From the NCBI GenBank assembly GCA_910585295.1, contig CAJUDE010000021.1, forward strand, positions 1 to 64,000: a stretch of DNA of 64,000 bases. Direction: 5' to 3'. Source of the DNA: an uncultured Lachnospiraceae bacterium. GTDB taxonomy: Bacteria > Bacillota > Clostridia > Lachnospirales > Lachnospiraceae. Shown one piece after another: positions 15,871 to 24,567 of the stretch. Position numbers and translations under genes: made by a program. The notes beneath the pieces were generated by a model. The model saw only the letters and a program-made list of their open reading frames with translations, searched no databases and was not told the origin of the DNA. Every line of letters begins with the position of its first letter. Positions within the stretch are counted from its first letter, which is position 1.

Positions 15871-15883
15871 ACTCTTCTATATA

Positions 15884-16126
15884 AGAACAAAGTGGGCAAG
15901 CCCATTGGGGCTTCCCTGTCCCTTCAATCTTGAGGAGCTTGGTGTCTACACTCCGTTTCGGTCCGTTCTAAACAAGCGCCACTGGCGCTTAGAACCTTTG
16001 AAACGCCGAGTGTAGTCATGCAGTGACATCTTCTATTCGCACGAATGCGCATCTATATTTTTATCTTATAGGAAAGCCATAGATTTTAACGCTTTACAGC
16101 AGCGCGGCCTTTCCTATAAGATAAAA
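15884..16126 (+). repeat. Repeat B, copy 1
   Basis: It opens AGAACAAAGTGGGCAAGCCCA and ends with a long hairpin: TTTTATCTTATAGGAAAG (16059-16076) pairs perfectly over 18 bases with CTTTCCTATAAGATAAAA (16109-16126), enclosing TTTAACGCTTTACAGCAGC. The opening and the hairpin are shared with the copy at 36452; the middle differs and holds other inverted repeats. No coding frame is conserved. Confidence 0.8.
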
Positions 16127-16128
16127 AA

Positions 16129-16166
16129 GAATCCCCAAACTGTACGTTACTACGGTTTGGGGATTC
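16129..16166 (-). terminator. Rho-independent terminator downstream of sdaAA
   Basis: GAATCCCCAAAC pairs perfectly with GTTTGGGGATTC, and on the minus strand the stem is followed by a run of T. It lies about 190 bases after sdaAA and directly beside the B hairpin, so it could end the fprA-sdaAB-sdaAA transcript. Confidence 0.65.
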
Positions 16167-16323
16167 ACTCTATGTCCACATGGAACTGCTATATCTTTTT
16201 CCTATCGGCATGATGGCATATATAAAAACTTTTTCATTATGCTTTCTCAATCTAAAATTTAACCTTATCTGATATTAGCCAGCCATAAGGGGTTTGGATG
16301 CGCGCGGGCAAGCCTTGGAACAG

Positions 16324-16353
16324 CCAAATTCCCCGCAGCAGGCTACGGGGCAA
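16324..16353 (+). repeat. Degenerate fragment of repeat A
   Basis: CCAAATTCCCCGCAGCAGGC followed by TACGGGGC resembles the first 30 bases of repeat A with changes. It touches the 3' end of sdaAA. The match is short, so this is tentative. Confidence 0.4.
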
Positions 16354-16358
16354 CGCCG

Positions 16359-17234
16359 CTAAAAACTTGAATTCAATTTCCTGCTGATTTCTACACCAGT
16401 AGGGGTTGCGGCAAGCCCCCCTTCCCCTGTCTCTTTTAAGGAACAGGGAAGGGATGCGCCAATTGCCCGCATAGCGTCTATCACTTCATCGGGCGGTATC
16501 CGGCTTACAATCCCTGCAAGCGCCATATCCGCACTGGTTACAGCGTTTACTGCGCCAACCACATTGCGCTTTACGCAAGGCACCTCCACCAGCCCTGCCA
16601 CTGGGTCGCATACCAAGCCCAACAGGCTTTTTAAGGCAATGGCGCTGGCATGGAGGATTTCTTGTTCCCCGCCGCCCATAAGGTAGGCAAGGCCTCCAGC
16701 CGCCATGGCGCTGGCGCTCCCGATTTCCGCCTGGCACCCTCCCGTGGCCCCTGCAATGAAAGCCCGCTCGGCAATGACCGCCCCAATCCCGGCAGCCGTG
16801 AACATGGCTTCTGTCATTTTTGCATCTGAAACTGAAAAATATTTCTGGTATGTGAGGAACACGGCTGGCATCACTCCGCAGGAGCCTGCCGTAGGCGCCG
16901 CCACAATCCGCTTCATGCAGGCGTTGGATTCCCCCATTTTCAGGGCTTTTACCATCACTTCCCCCATAAAGCTTCCAGATATGGCCTTTCCTGCCTGCAA
17001 GGCTTCCTCTAGCTTCTGCCCATCATTCCCCACCAGCCCGCTGGCTGATTTCATTTTCCCATCATATGACTCGTCCGCATGGCGCATCGTGCCATACATT
17101 GCCTGCATGGCTTCAAAGGACTCTTCCTCAGACACCATGCGTTCTGACATATCGTCCTCTAAAATTATGCGAAAAAAAGGCTTTTTCTGCGCTGCGGCAG
17201 CCGCCGCAATCTCTTTCAATGATTGAAAACTCAT
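16359..17234 (-). CDS. sdaAA: L-serine dehydratase, iron-sulfur-dependent, alpha subunit
   Basis: A 291-residue catalytic subunit that converts L-serine to pyruvate and ammonia using a 4Fe-4S cluster. Cluster cysteines are visible in PTAGSCGVMPA, LVCDPVAG and VEVPCVKRN. The length matches the Firmicutes two-subunit form. It overlaps sdaAB by four bases (ATGA), so the subunits are made in step. The final residues (LNSSF) lie close to a repeat A fragment but the conserved core is complete. The enzyme would be oxygen-sensitive, in keeping with an anaerobe. Confidence 0.97.
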   Translation of the reverse strand: MSFQSLKEIAAAAAAQKKPFFRIILEDDMSERMVSEEESFEAMQAMYGTMRHADESYDGKMKSASGLVGNDGQKLEEALQAGKAISGSFMGEVMVKALKMGESNACMKRIVAAPTAGSCGVMPAVFLTYQKYFSVSDAKMTEAMFTAAGIGAVIAERAFIAGATGGCQAEIGSASAMAAGGLAYLMGGGEQEILHASAIALKSLLGLVCDPVAGLVEVPCVKRNVVGAVNAVTSADMALAGIVSRIPPDEVIDAMRAIGASLPCSLKETGEGGLAATPTGVEISRKLNSSF

Positions 17235-17908
17235 GTCTTTTCTCCATCTTTTTCCAGGCTTAAATAGGTGACCTTATAAATCCCTTCTAATTTCTCTAAC
17301 CATTTTATGGACTCCCTGGGGACTTCTTTATCGCATTCCACCACCAACACCGCGCTCCCGCCGCGCTTATCCCGGTATAGCTGCATAGTGGCAATATTAA
17401 CTGATTTGTGGGCCAACATGGAAGTCACTTCCGCCACATGCCCCGGCTGGTCCTGGTTGCGTACAATTAACGTAGGGTAATCCCCACAGAAATTTGCCTC
17501 CAGCCCGTCAATTTCACAAACTTTTATCCTGCCTCCCCCTAAAGAGGCGGCTACAATTTCCAGGTGCCTGCCCTTTTTCCCCGTCAGCTTCATTAGGACA
17601 GAATTCGGGTGCGCATCCCTTAGCTCAATCCCAGCAAAAGAATATTCCAGCCCCATCTTCCCCGCCCAGGCAAAGCTGTCTGGGATGCGGGCATCATCCG
17701 TCCCCATCCCCAACAGCCCGGCAATCAGCGCGCGGTCTGTCCCATGCCCTTTTCCTGTGGCGCAAAAAGACCCGTGGAGGAAAATATCCGCATTTGCCAC
17801 CGGCTCGTTCAAAAGCCTCCTGCCGATATGCCCAATGCGCACTGCACCTGCGGTATGGGAACTGGATGGCCCTACCATAACTGGCCCCACAATGTCAAAT
17901 ATGTTCAT
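17231..17908 (-). CDS. sdaAB: L-serine dehydratase, iron-sulfur-dependent, beta subunit
   Basis: A 225-residue subunit with N-terminal VGPVMVGPSSSHTAGAVRIG, the domain that helps form the active site, and a C-terminal ACT domain (residues about 150-220; LIVRNQDQPGHVAEVTSMLA) for regulation or dimerisation. The start at MNIFDIVG follows AGGAG at five bases; open sequence further upstream overlaps fprA and is unlikely to be used. It sits 13 bases after fprA, so the three genes probably share a transcript. Confidence 0.96.
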   Translation of the reverse strand: MNIFDIVGPVMVGPSSSHTAGAVRIGHIGRRLLNEPVANADIFLHGSFCATGKGHGTDRALIAGLLGMGTDDARIPDSFAWAGKMGLEYSFAGIELRDAHPNSVLMKLTGKKGRHLEIVAASLGGGRIKVCEIDGLEANFCGDYPTLIVRNQDQPGHVAEVTSMLAHKSVNIATMQLYRDKRGGSAVLVVECDKEVPRESIKWLEKLEGIYKVTYLSLEKDGEKT

Positions 17909-17921
17909 ATGCTCTCCTATC

Positions 17922-19088
17922 TTATTTTGCAAGGAGTTCTTCTGCAAGCACCTCCATCTCTGCAATATCGGCTTCTTTCATAACAGATTTGATGGAAACC
18001 ACTTTATCGCAAAGGACAATCTCTTTCATCTGTTCCAAAATCCCCTTCATATTTTTTGCAGCCATAGGGGCCCAAGAGCCATTTTCCATTAAGGCAACCG
18101 TGCGTTTCTGGAAATTTTTGCTCTTTAAGTGGTGTAAGAAATCTTCCATGCAGGGGAACATCCCACCATCATAAGTAGCTGCTGCAAGCACCATTTTATC
18201 ATAACGGAACGCATCCTCGATTGCTTCCGCCATATCGTCCCTAGACAAATCTGTGATGGCTACTTTTTTCGCGCCTTTCGCTTCCAGGATTTCTTTCATT
18301 TTGATTGCCGCTTGCTTGGTGTTCCCATGGATTGACGCATATGCCACCAAAACCCCTTCATCCTCTGGACGGTAGCTGCTCCAAATATCATATTTTTCAA
18401 TATAATATGCCAGGTTTTCTTTTAAAATTGGCCCATGCAGCGGGCAGATAACCGCAATGTCCAAGTTTGCCGCTTTCTTTAACAATGCCTGCACCTGCGC
18501 GCCGTATTTCCCAACAATATTAAAATAATACCTCCTTGCCTCGCATGCCCAGTCTTCCTCTGCATCCAATGCGCCGAATTTTCCAAACCCATCTGCAGAG
18601 AAAAGGATTTTTTCTGATTTCTCATAAGAAACCATAACTTCGGGCCAATGCACCATTGGCGCCATTACAAATGTAAGTTCATGGCTCCCCAGGCTTAAGG
18701 TATCCCCTTCTTTTACCACAACAGAACGGTTCGACAAATCTATGGAAAAGAACTGCCCAAGCATTGGGAAGGTTTTTGCATTGCCCACCACTTTCATTTC
18801 TGGGTATTTTTCCGCAAGCACCTGGATATTTGCCGCATGGTCTGGCTCCATATGGGAAACCACCAGGTAATCCACTGCCCTTCCATCCAACGCCTTGTCC
18901 AGGTTTGCAAGCCATTCTTCCCGCCGCCTTGCATCCACGGTATCCATAACCGCCACTTTCTCGTCCAAAATCACATAGGAATTATAAGATACCCCATTCG
19001 GTATCACATATTGGCTTTCAAATAAATCCAAGTCCTTGTCATCTGCGCCAATATATAAAATATTCTCTGTAATTGTTGTGTCTTTCAT
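17922..19088 (-). CDS. fprA: A-type flavoprotein (FprA, oxygen/NO reductase)
   Basis: A 388-residue two-domain protein. The beta-lactamase-like domain carries the diiron ligands SHMEPDHA (H79, E81, D83, H84), PMVHWPEV, SADGFG and PLHGPI. The C-terminal flavodoxin domain begins at about residue 250 with YASIHGNTKQAA, the FMN phosphate loop. Such enzymes reduce oxygen to water, or NO, with electrons from rubredoxin or an F420/NADH system, and protect strict anaerobes. AGGAGG lies nine bases before the ATG. Being upstream of the oxygen-sensitive serine dehydratase genes may be functionally meaningful. Confidence 0.95.
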   Translation of the reverse strand: MKDTTITENILYIGADDKDLDLFESQYVIPNGVSYNSYVILDEKVAVMDTVDARRREEWLANLDKALDGRAVDYLVVSHMEPDHAANIQVLAEKYPEMKVVGNAKTFPMLGQFFSIDLSNRSVVVKEGDTLSLGSHELTFVMAPMVHWPEVMVSYEKSEKILFSADGFGKFGALDAEEDWACEARRYYFNIVGKYGAQVQALLKKAANLDIAVICPLHGPILKENLAYYIEKYDIWSSYRPEDEGVLVAYASIHGNTKQAAIKMKEILEAKGAKKVAITDLSRDDMAEAIEDAFRYDKMVLAAATYDGGMFPCMEDFLHHLKSKNFQKRTVALMENGSWAPMAAKNMKGILEQMKEIVLCDKVVSIKSVMKEADIAEMEVLAEELLAK

Positions 19089-19267
19089 TCTTATTTTCCT
19101 CCTGAAATTTAATATAAATTATCCCTTATGCCATACATAAGGATGGAGACTGCCAGAAAACTGGCAATCCCCATTCCCAATATAATTATTCCCATAGGCA
19201 AAGCCCAAATAGCCTGCTTACTGCATACTTGGCAGTTGCCGCAAAACGCCCCTCAGGGAACCTAGCC

Positions 19268-20653
19268 TTATTTACCAGAAAGGTATTCGTCTATCCCTTT
19301 TGCGGCTGCTTTCCCTGCGCCCATAGCAAGGATAACTGTTGCGGCGCCTGTCACTGCGTCCCCGCCTGCAAAAACGCCGGGCTTGCTGGTAGCGCCATTC
19401 TCCTCTTTCGCCACAATACATTTCCAGCGGTTTATATCCAGCCCCTTAGTTGTAGATGAAATTAAGGGGTTCGGGGAAGTCCCAAGGGACATAATCACAG
19501 TGTCCAGCTCCAAGCTGAATTCAGACCCAGGGATTTCCACCGGCCTTCTTCTGCCAGACTCATCTGGCTCGCCCAATTCCATGCGGATGCAGGCCATGCC
19601 TTTTACCCAGCCATTGCCGTCTACCAAAATCTCTGTCGGGTTCGTCAACAAGTCAAAGATAATCCCTTCCTCTTTGGCATGGTGCACTTCCTCCACACGG
19701 GCTGGAAGCTCCGCTTCGCTCCGGCGGTATACCACATGCACCTCCGCGCCTAAACGCAGGGCAGTCCTGGCTGCATCCATGGCCACATTCCCGCCGCCGA
19801 CTACGGCAACTTTCTTCCCTTTCATAATCGGGGTGTCATATTCTTCTAAGAAGGCTTTCATCAGGTTATTCCTGGTAAGGAACTCATTAGCGGAAAATAC
19901 CCCGTTTGCCTGCTCGCCTGGAATCCCCATAAATTTGGGAAGCCCTGCGCCAGAACCAATAAATACCGCTTCAAACCCTTCCTCTTCCATCAACTGGTCG
20001 ATGGTGCCTGCTTTTCCAATTACAACATTCGTTTCAATCTTAACGCCAAGTGATTTCACATTTTCAATTTCTTTTGCCACCACTTCGCCTTTTGGCAGAC
20101 GAAATTCCGGGATCCCGTAAATCAGCACGCCTCCTGGCTCATGCAGGGCTTCAAATATTGTCACGTCATAGCCCATTTTTGCCAGGTCCCCGGCGCAAGT
20201 CAGCCCTGCAGGCCCGGAACCAACCACTGCCACTTTGTGGTTTTTCTTCTCGGCCGCTGGCTGGGGCTTAATATTATGTTCCCTTGCCCAATCGGCAGCA
20301 AACCGTTCCAGCTTGCCAATGGAAACTGGCTCGCCCTTCACGCCGCGGACGCATTTCCCCTCACACTGGCTCTCCTGAGGGCATACCCGCCCGCAAACTG
20401 CTGGGAGCGCGCTGGACTTACTGAGTACCTGATAGGCGTCCTCGAAATTCCCCTCTTTGATTGCAGTGATAAAGCCTGGGATGTCGATTGCCACTGGGCA
20501 TCCTTTTACACACTGGGCATTTTTACAATTTAAACACCTATTTGCTTCTTCTACAGCTTCTTCTTTATTATATCCAAGGCACACTTCCTCGAAATTCTTG
20601 GCACGTACCTGTGGGTCTTGTTCCCTTACTGGGACTTTCTTCAATGTATCCAT
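19268..20653 (-). CDS. gltA: NfnB/GltA-like FAD- and NADPH-binding flavoprotein
   Basis: A 461-residue protein of the glutamate synthase small-subunit family. The N-terminus has two iron-sulfur cysteine groups (CLNCKNAQCVKGCP and CGRVCPQESQCEGKC), then an FAD fold GSGPAGLTCAGDLAK and an NADPH fold VVGGGNVAMDAARTA. It is annotated gltA in many genomes. Directly downstream of an NfnA-like gene (one-base overlap TAATG), it more probably forms NfnAB, which couples ferredoxin and NADH oxidation to NADP reduction by electron bifurcation. No glutamate synthase large subunit is nearby. Confidence 0.9.
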   Translation of the reverse strand: MDTLKKVPVREQDPQVRAKNFEEVCLGYNKEEAVEEANRCLNCKNAQCVKGCPVAIDIPGFITAIKEGNFEDAYQVLSKSSALPAVCGRVCPQESQCEGKCVRGVKGEPVSIGKLERFAADWAREHNIKPQPAAEKKNHKVAVVGSGPAGLTCAGDLAKMGYDVTIFEALHEPGGVLIYGIPEFRLPKGEVVAKEIENVKSLGVKIETNVVIGKAGTIDQLMEEEGFEAVFIGSGAGLPKFMGIPGEQANGVFSANEFLTRNNLMKAFLEEYDTPIMKGKKVAVVGGGNVAMDAARTALRLGAEVHVVYRRSEAELPARVEEVHHAKEEGIIFDLLTNPTEILVDGNGWVKGMACIRMELGEPDESGRRRPVEIPGSEFSLELDTVIMSLGTSPNPLISSTTKGLDINRWKCIVAKEENGATSKPGVFAGGDAVTGAATVILAMGAGKAAAKGIDEYLSGK

Positions 20654-21540
20654 TATTTGTCACCTCCGCACTGGCCGCATCCGCCATGGTGGGTATCGCC
20701 CTCCGTAAGCTTCAGCATGCTCCTTCCCTCTTCTGTCTTGTACATCTGCTGACGTTTCATCGCCTGGTCAAAATCCACCAGATGGCCGTCAAATTCCGGC
20801 CCGTCCACACAGGCAAATTTCACCTGGCCCCCTACCGTCACACGGCAGGCGCCGCACATGCCAGTCCCATCCACCATAATGGGGTTCAAAGAAACAACGG
20901 TTGGGATTTCCAGTTTCTTTGTAAGGAGGCAGACAAATTTCATCATAACCATTGGCCCGATTGCAATGCATAAATCATATGTATTCCCGTTATCCACAAG
21001 CGCTTCTAACTGGTTCGTCCCCATTCCATGGAAGCCATAGCTTCCGTCATCCGTGGTCACATAGAGGTTCCCTGCCACTTCTTTCATTTCCTCTTCCAGA
21101 ATCAGCAAGTCTTTTGTCTTAGAACCCATAATCACATCACAGCTTACGCCCTGGCTGTGGAGCCATTTTACCTGGGGATAGACTGGGGCAGTCCCCACGC
21201 CCCCTGCAATAAATACAATTTTTTTCTCTTTCAGTTCTTCTAAAGGCGTTTCCGTCAATTCAGAAGCACATCCCAAAGGCCCTACGAAATCCTGGAATGC
21301 GTCGCCTTCCCCCAACGCTTCCATCCGCTGCGTGGACGCGCCTACAATCTGGAACACAATGGTGACTGTCCCTGCTTCTTTGTCATAATCACAGATGGTA
21401 AGCGGGATCCTCTCGCCCCCTTCATCCATTTTCACAATTACAAACTGCCCTGGCAGGCAGGATTTGGCCACACGGGGCGCTTTTACATCCATAAGGAAAA
21501 TCTTATCCGCCAGCTTTCTCTTTTTTACGATTGGGTACAT
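20653..21540 (-). CDS. NfnA-like FAD/NAD-binding [2Fe-2S] subunit
   Basis: A 295-residue ferredoxin-NADP reductase-like protein, annotated elsewhere as sulfide/dihydroorotate dehydrogenase-like. It has the FAD region ERIPLTICDYD, the NAD site FIAGGVGTAPVYPQVK and the cysteine cluster MCGACRVTV plus FACVDGPEF that binds 2Fe-2S. A short Cys/His-rich tail (HHGGCGQCGG) follows. Pairing with the GltA-like gene points to NfnAB rather than PyrK, since no intact pyrD is in the window. It is the first gene of the pair. Confidence 0.9.
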   Translation of the reverse strand: MYPIVKKRKLADKIFLMDVKAPRVAKSCLPGQFVIVKMDEGGERIPLTICDYDKEAGTVTIVFQIVGASTQRMEALGEGDAFQDFVGPLGCASELTETPLEELKEKKIVFIAGGVGTAPVYPQVKWLHSQGVSCDVIMGSKTKDLLILEEEMKEVAGNLYVTTDDGSYGFHGMGTNQLEALVDNGNTYDLCIAIGPMVMMKFVCLLTKKLEIPTVVSLNPIMVDGTGMCGACRVTVGGQVKFACVDGPEFDGHLVDFDQAMKRQQMYKTEEGRSMLKLTEGDTHHGGCGQCGGDK

Positions 21541-21703
21541 ACTAAAACCTCCGCCTACTTAATCTTCTACGTGTCCTGGAAGCAGCGGGGCATCCCCAGC
21601 CGCCTCCTATCCGTTTATTCTAATATACTTCCTGGGAAAATTCAATTACTTTGTGAAAAAGAGGGGAAATAGTTGGCTTTTTTGCGCCGCCCTATTTGCC
21701 GAA

Positions 21704-22381
21704 TTATTTATCTATGTATGCCATTAATTCTGGGTACGCTTCTTTGTTGTCCCTGATTAGCCACCGCTTAAAGGCTGCAAATGGGGAACGGTCGCTTAGC
21801 TGCTTTTTCAATTCACATCTTAAATCTTCTTTTTCCTCCCCTTCCGCCTCCTGGTATTCCCGGACATATTCTTTAAATTCTGATAGCTCTTTCCTTAAAA
21901 ATCTCCTCAATATTTTAGATTCCCCCTTCTTTTGTGGTGTGGAACCATAATATACGTCCTGTAAGAGGCTTTGGGTATTGAGTGTTTCAGTCCTGGAATT
22001 CAATGCTTCAAACAATAATTCTTCGTCTGTCCCGAAATACCCTTTTTTACGAAAGGCAATTGACTCTTCTACATTTTCTTTGGTGCAGTCTATCATTGGG
22101 TCATATTGGCCAAGCTTTGTATTGTTGCAGTGGGCGCAGGCCAAAAACAGGTTCTCCCAATCATACTTCAACTCCATATCTCCCTGATGGGGATGCAAAT
22201 GCTCTATTTGGTATGATGTAGCCTGGTTATTTTCGCAAATATAGCATTTACTGTGGAATGCTTCCTCAAGCGCTGCGTTCACTTCTTCGGTGTTATAAGT
22301 GCTGCCTTTTAATTTTGCCTGACGTAGGGATTCTATCGCCTTTTGTGCTTTGTCTGTCATCCTGCGTTCAATTTTTATCAT
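21704..22381 (-). CDS. HNH nuclease, PtuB-like
   Basis: A 225-residue protein with an HNH fold at residues about 43-92: CYICENN, then IEHLHPHQGD, then CAHCNNTK, giving two CxxC zinc pairs around the catalytic His. The C-terminal part is charged and helical. It overlaps the upstream AAA-ATPase gene by four bases (ATGA). An SMC/OLD-like ATPase followed by an HNH nuclease of this size is the gene order of the Septu anti-phage system (PtuA-PtuB). The assignment rests on domains and order, not on a database match. Confidence 0.8.
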   Translation of the reverse strand: MIKIERRMTDKAQKAIESLRQAKLKGSTYNTEEVNAALEEAFHSKCYICENNQATSYQIEHLHPHQGDMELKYDWENLFLACAHCNNTKLGQYDPMIDCTKENVEESIAFRKKGYFGTDEELLFEALNSRTETLNTQSLLQDVYYGSTPQKKGESKILRRFLRKELSEFKEYVREYQEAEGEEKEDLRCELKKQLSDRSPFAAFKRWLIRDNKEAYPELMAYIDK

Positions 22382-23610
22382 ACAGAATTACCTTCTATCT
22401 CTTCAAACTTATCCCTTGCTTCCTTTGAAAACCCTTTTGGGATATTTTTCAGAAGGCTCCTAAGCCTTGCCCGCTCCGCCCGCTCTTCTTCATTTAGCCC
22501 TGCCTGGCCCTTCAAATATTCATACCTTTCCATACTTTTCTTTAATTCATCAGAATATTCATCTGCATCAAAAAATGCTTCTGCAAGCCCATCGGAAGAA
22601 TATACAAAGGTATTTTCCAATTCCATGCATGTTTCCAGGTCATATGCTTTGGCATTGGGAATAGAATTCAGGATATATGGCGAATGCGTTGTAACGATAA
22701 ATTGGATTCTTGGGAAAAATTCCACCAAAAACGGTAAAATCTTCTTTTGCAGTTCAATATGCAGATGTGTCTCAAGCTCGTCAATCAACACAATCCCCTC
22801 TGTATTATATTGGCTGAGGCTATCCCCTAAAAGCCAATTTTTATCCATCCTTAAAATCAAATCCGAAACGATATGGATTACCGAAGAATATCCATCTGAC
22901 AGTTCATCGAACCCAAATGGATCCCTTCCATCTTCATGGATTTTAAAATTATATTCCTTGTAATCATATGCCATCTCAATGGACCCATCATCCAATAAAA
23001 CTTTTAACGCATTGGTAAACCGGTCGAACCATGCCTGGATTTTGTCCACATTGCCCAAATCCCCTTCGTTCCTCGCATAGGCCTGCTGGGTCTTTAAATG
23101 CACCATATATTTCATCAGCAATTCCCCTGGGCTATCGCCAATATTATACCGTGTATTCAGCTTAATATTCTCTACACCATGGGCGGGGATGATTTTCGCC
23201 ATTCTGTTTGCAGGGAAAAAGGCAATAATAAACTCTCCCTTTTCATAGAGTGCATCTAGGTCTTCTGATTGGCAAAAGGCTGCCCTCACCCCATCCTGAT
23301 AGTTTTGCACAAACCCTAATTTTTCCTGATAGTTTTTATCAGCTTCAAACTTCTCAGCCTCCGTCAATGCCTCTGTACGCTTTCTCTCTGCGTCCCTCAG
23401 CCATCGGACATAATCTGTGTTTAAAGATGTTAACCTTCCATAATTCACTGCCTGAAGGTATTTTCGGAGCGCCAACAGTAAGGATGTTTTCCCAGAACCA
23501 TTTTTACCTGTAACCATAAGGTGCTGCCTGGCCTCTGGATTTAATGATATGGTAATGCCTGACAAATGCCTTAATTTATCAATTTCTATTTCCGTAATAA
23601 AATGTCCCAC
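22378..23610 (-). CDS. AAA/OLD-like ATPase, PtuA-like
   Basis: A 410-residue ABC/SMC-type ATPase with a continuous head. Walker A is GKNGSGKTS (residues about 35-43), the signature-like motif is LSDGYSSVI, Walker B is IVLIDELETHLH and the switch is IVTTHSPYIL. A helical insert between Walker A and the signature (around residues 60-200) replaces the long coiled coil of SMC proteins. It is the likely sensor/motor half of a two-gene defence system with the HNH protein. Two bases separate its start from the stop of the MmcQ gene, and no separate promoter is evident. Confidence 0.82.
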   Translation of the reverse strand: MGHFITEIEIDKLRHLSGITISLNPEARQHLMVTGKNGSGKTSLLLALRKYLQAVNYGRLTSLNTDYVRWLRDAERKRTEALTEAEKFEADKNYQEKLGFVQNYQDGVRAAFCQSEDLDALYEKGEFIIAFFPANRMAKIIPAHGVENIKLNTRYNIGDSPGELLMKYMVHLKTQQAYARNEGDLGNVDKIQAWFDRFTNALKVLLDDGSIEMAYDYKEYNFKIHEDGRDPFGFDELSDGYSSVIHIVSDLILRMDKNWLLGDSLSQYNTEGIVLIDELETHLHIELQKKILPFLVEFFPRIQFIVTTHSPYILNSIPNAKAYDLETCMELENTFVYSSDGLAEAFFDADEYSDELKKSMERYEYLKGQAGLNEEERAERARLRSLLKNIPKGFSKEARDKFEEIEGNSV

Positions 23611-23612
23611 TC

Positions 23613-23963
23613 TTATTTCTCCTTCACAAGCCCATAGCTCTCTGCAATCATCCGTTTAATTTCTTTATCTGGCACCGTCCCATCCAAAATAATGGTGTTC
23701 CAATGTTCTTTATTCTGGTGCCAGCCAGGCACGACGGACGGGTAAGCGTCCCGCCAGAAATCCCGCCATTCAGGGTCAACCTTCACATTCAGGTTGATAT
23801 AGCCGTTACGCCAATAAGTCCAGAGGAATGCTTTCCTGCTCCCTTTTAGCCGCACAAGCTGCCAGTTCCCATCATGGAACGGGGCATCCTGGTATGTATT
23901 TGGAAAAGATAAACCATAAGCCAGCGCCTCTTCCCTTGTCTTTATCGCCGCCACCTCCATCAC
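23613..23963 (-). CDS. MmcQ/YjbR-family protein
   Basis: A 116-residue protein of the MmcQ/YjbR family (CyaY-like fold). Typical features are the early ALAYGLSFPNTYQDAPFHDG, then INLNVKVDPEWRDFWRD, then the H-W-N-T-I-I-L-D-G strand with DKEIKRMIAESY at the end. The family is called DNA-binding but its role is poorly known. It overlaps the GNAT gene by four bases and ends two bases before the ATPase gene, so all four genes appear to be translated as one unit. Confidence 0.88.
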   Translation of the reverse strand: MMEVAAIKTREEALAYGLSFPNTYQDAPFHDGNWQLVRLKGSRKAFLWTYWRNGYINLNVKVDPEWRDFWRDAYPSVVPGWHQNKEHWNTIILDGTVPDKEIKRMIAESYGLVKEK

Positions 23964-24478
23964 TCCATCTTATAATACATCTCGTGCCACTGTTCCCCGC
24001 CCCAAGAGGAATCCGCAAGCCCCCGGTCCTGGAAGCCCATCTTCTGGTACATCTTTACCTTTGCTGGCAGGCAGGTCAAGAAAAGCATATGCCTGCCTTT
24101 TTCCCGCTCCCTTTGGACATACTGGCGCACAATCTCCCGTGCAAGCCCCTGCCCCCGGAATTCTGGAAGCACATCCAGCCCCAGCAGCATAATGTTCCTG
24201 CCTTTTGGGTCGTACAGCCCCGCATCCGTAAAAAATTCATCCCGAAACTTGCCTTCCTCTGTGGAAAGCCCATTGAGAAAACCTGCAATTTTCCCTGTCT
24301 GCCTTTCTACTGCCACCAGGAACAATTCTGGCGCGCTGGCCACACGCTCCAACATCATTTTTTCTGTACAGGCCTCATTGGGCGGGAAGCAAATGCGTTC
24401 TACCTCTGCCGCCTGATTTGCTTCCTCTGGGCGGATATCCCGAAATTCAAATTCCTCGCTTCTATGAAAAAATGCCAT
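23960..24478 (-). CDS. GNAT-family N-acetyltransferase
   Basis: A 172-residue acetyltransferase. The acetyl-CoA loop is VLPEFRGQGLAREIV (residues about 107-121), with the preceding strand NIMLLGLDV and the later MYQKMGFQDRG. The start at MAFFHRSEEF follows GGGAGGAAG; the longer open frame runs into the fbp terminator. It heads the operon with the MmcQ, ATPase and HNH genes. Its substrate cannot be read from sequence. Confidence 0.88.
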   Translation of the reverse strand: MAFFHRSEEFEFRDIRPEEANQAAEVERICFPPNEACTEKMMLERVASAPELFLVAVERQTGKIAGFLNGLSTEEGKFRDEFFTDAGLYDPKGRNIMLLGLDVLPEFRGQGLAREIVRQYVQREREKGRHMLFLTCLPAKVKMYQKMGFQDRGLADSSWGGEQWHEMYYKME

Positions 24479-24508
24479 TTCCCACTTCCTCCCTTCCAAA
24501 ACACGGCT

Positions 24509-24552
24509 CTTCCAAAAAACAAGCCAGGGCTGCCAACTTAAGCAGCCCCGGC
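24509..24552 (-). terminator. Rho-independent terminator of fbp
   Basis: GCCGGGGCTGC pairs with GCAGCCCTGGC on the minus strand, followed by TTGTTTTTT. It lies 16 bases after the fbp stop codon and separates fbp from the GNAT operon. Confidence 0.85.
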
Positions 24553-24567
24553 ACAATACAAACCTTT

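Noticed and set aside
19268..20653. True glutamate synthase
   Set aside because: No large subunit nearby and a one-base overlap with an NfnA-like gene; the bifurcating NfnAB role fits better, although the family name gltA is kept as symbol.
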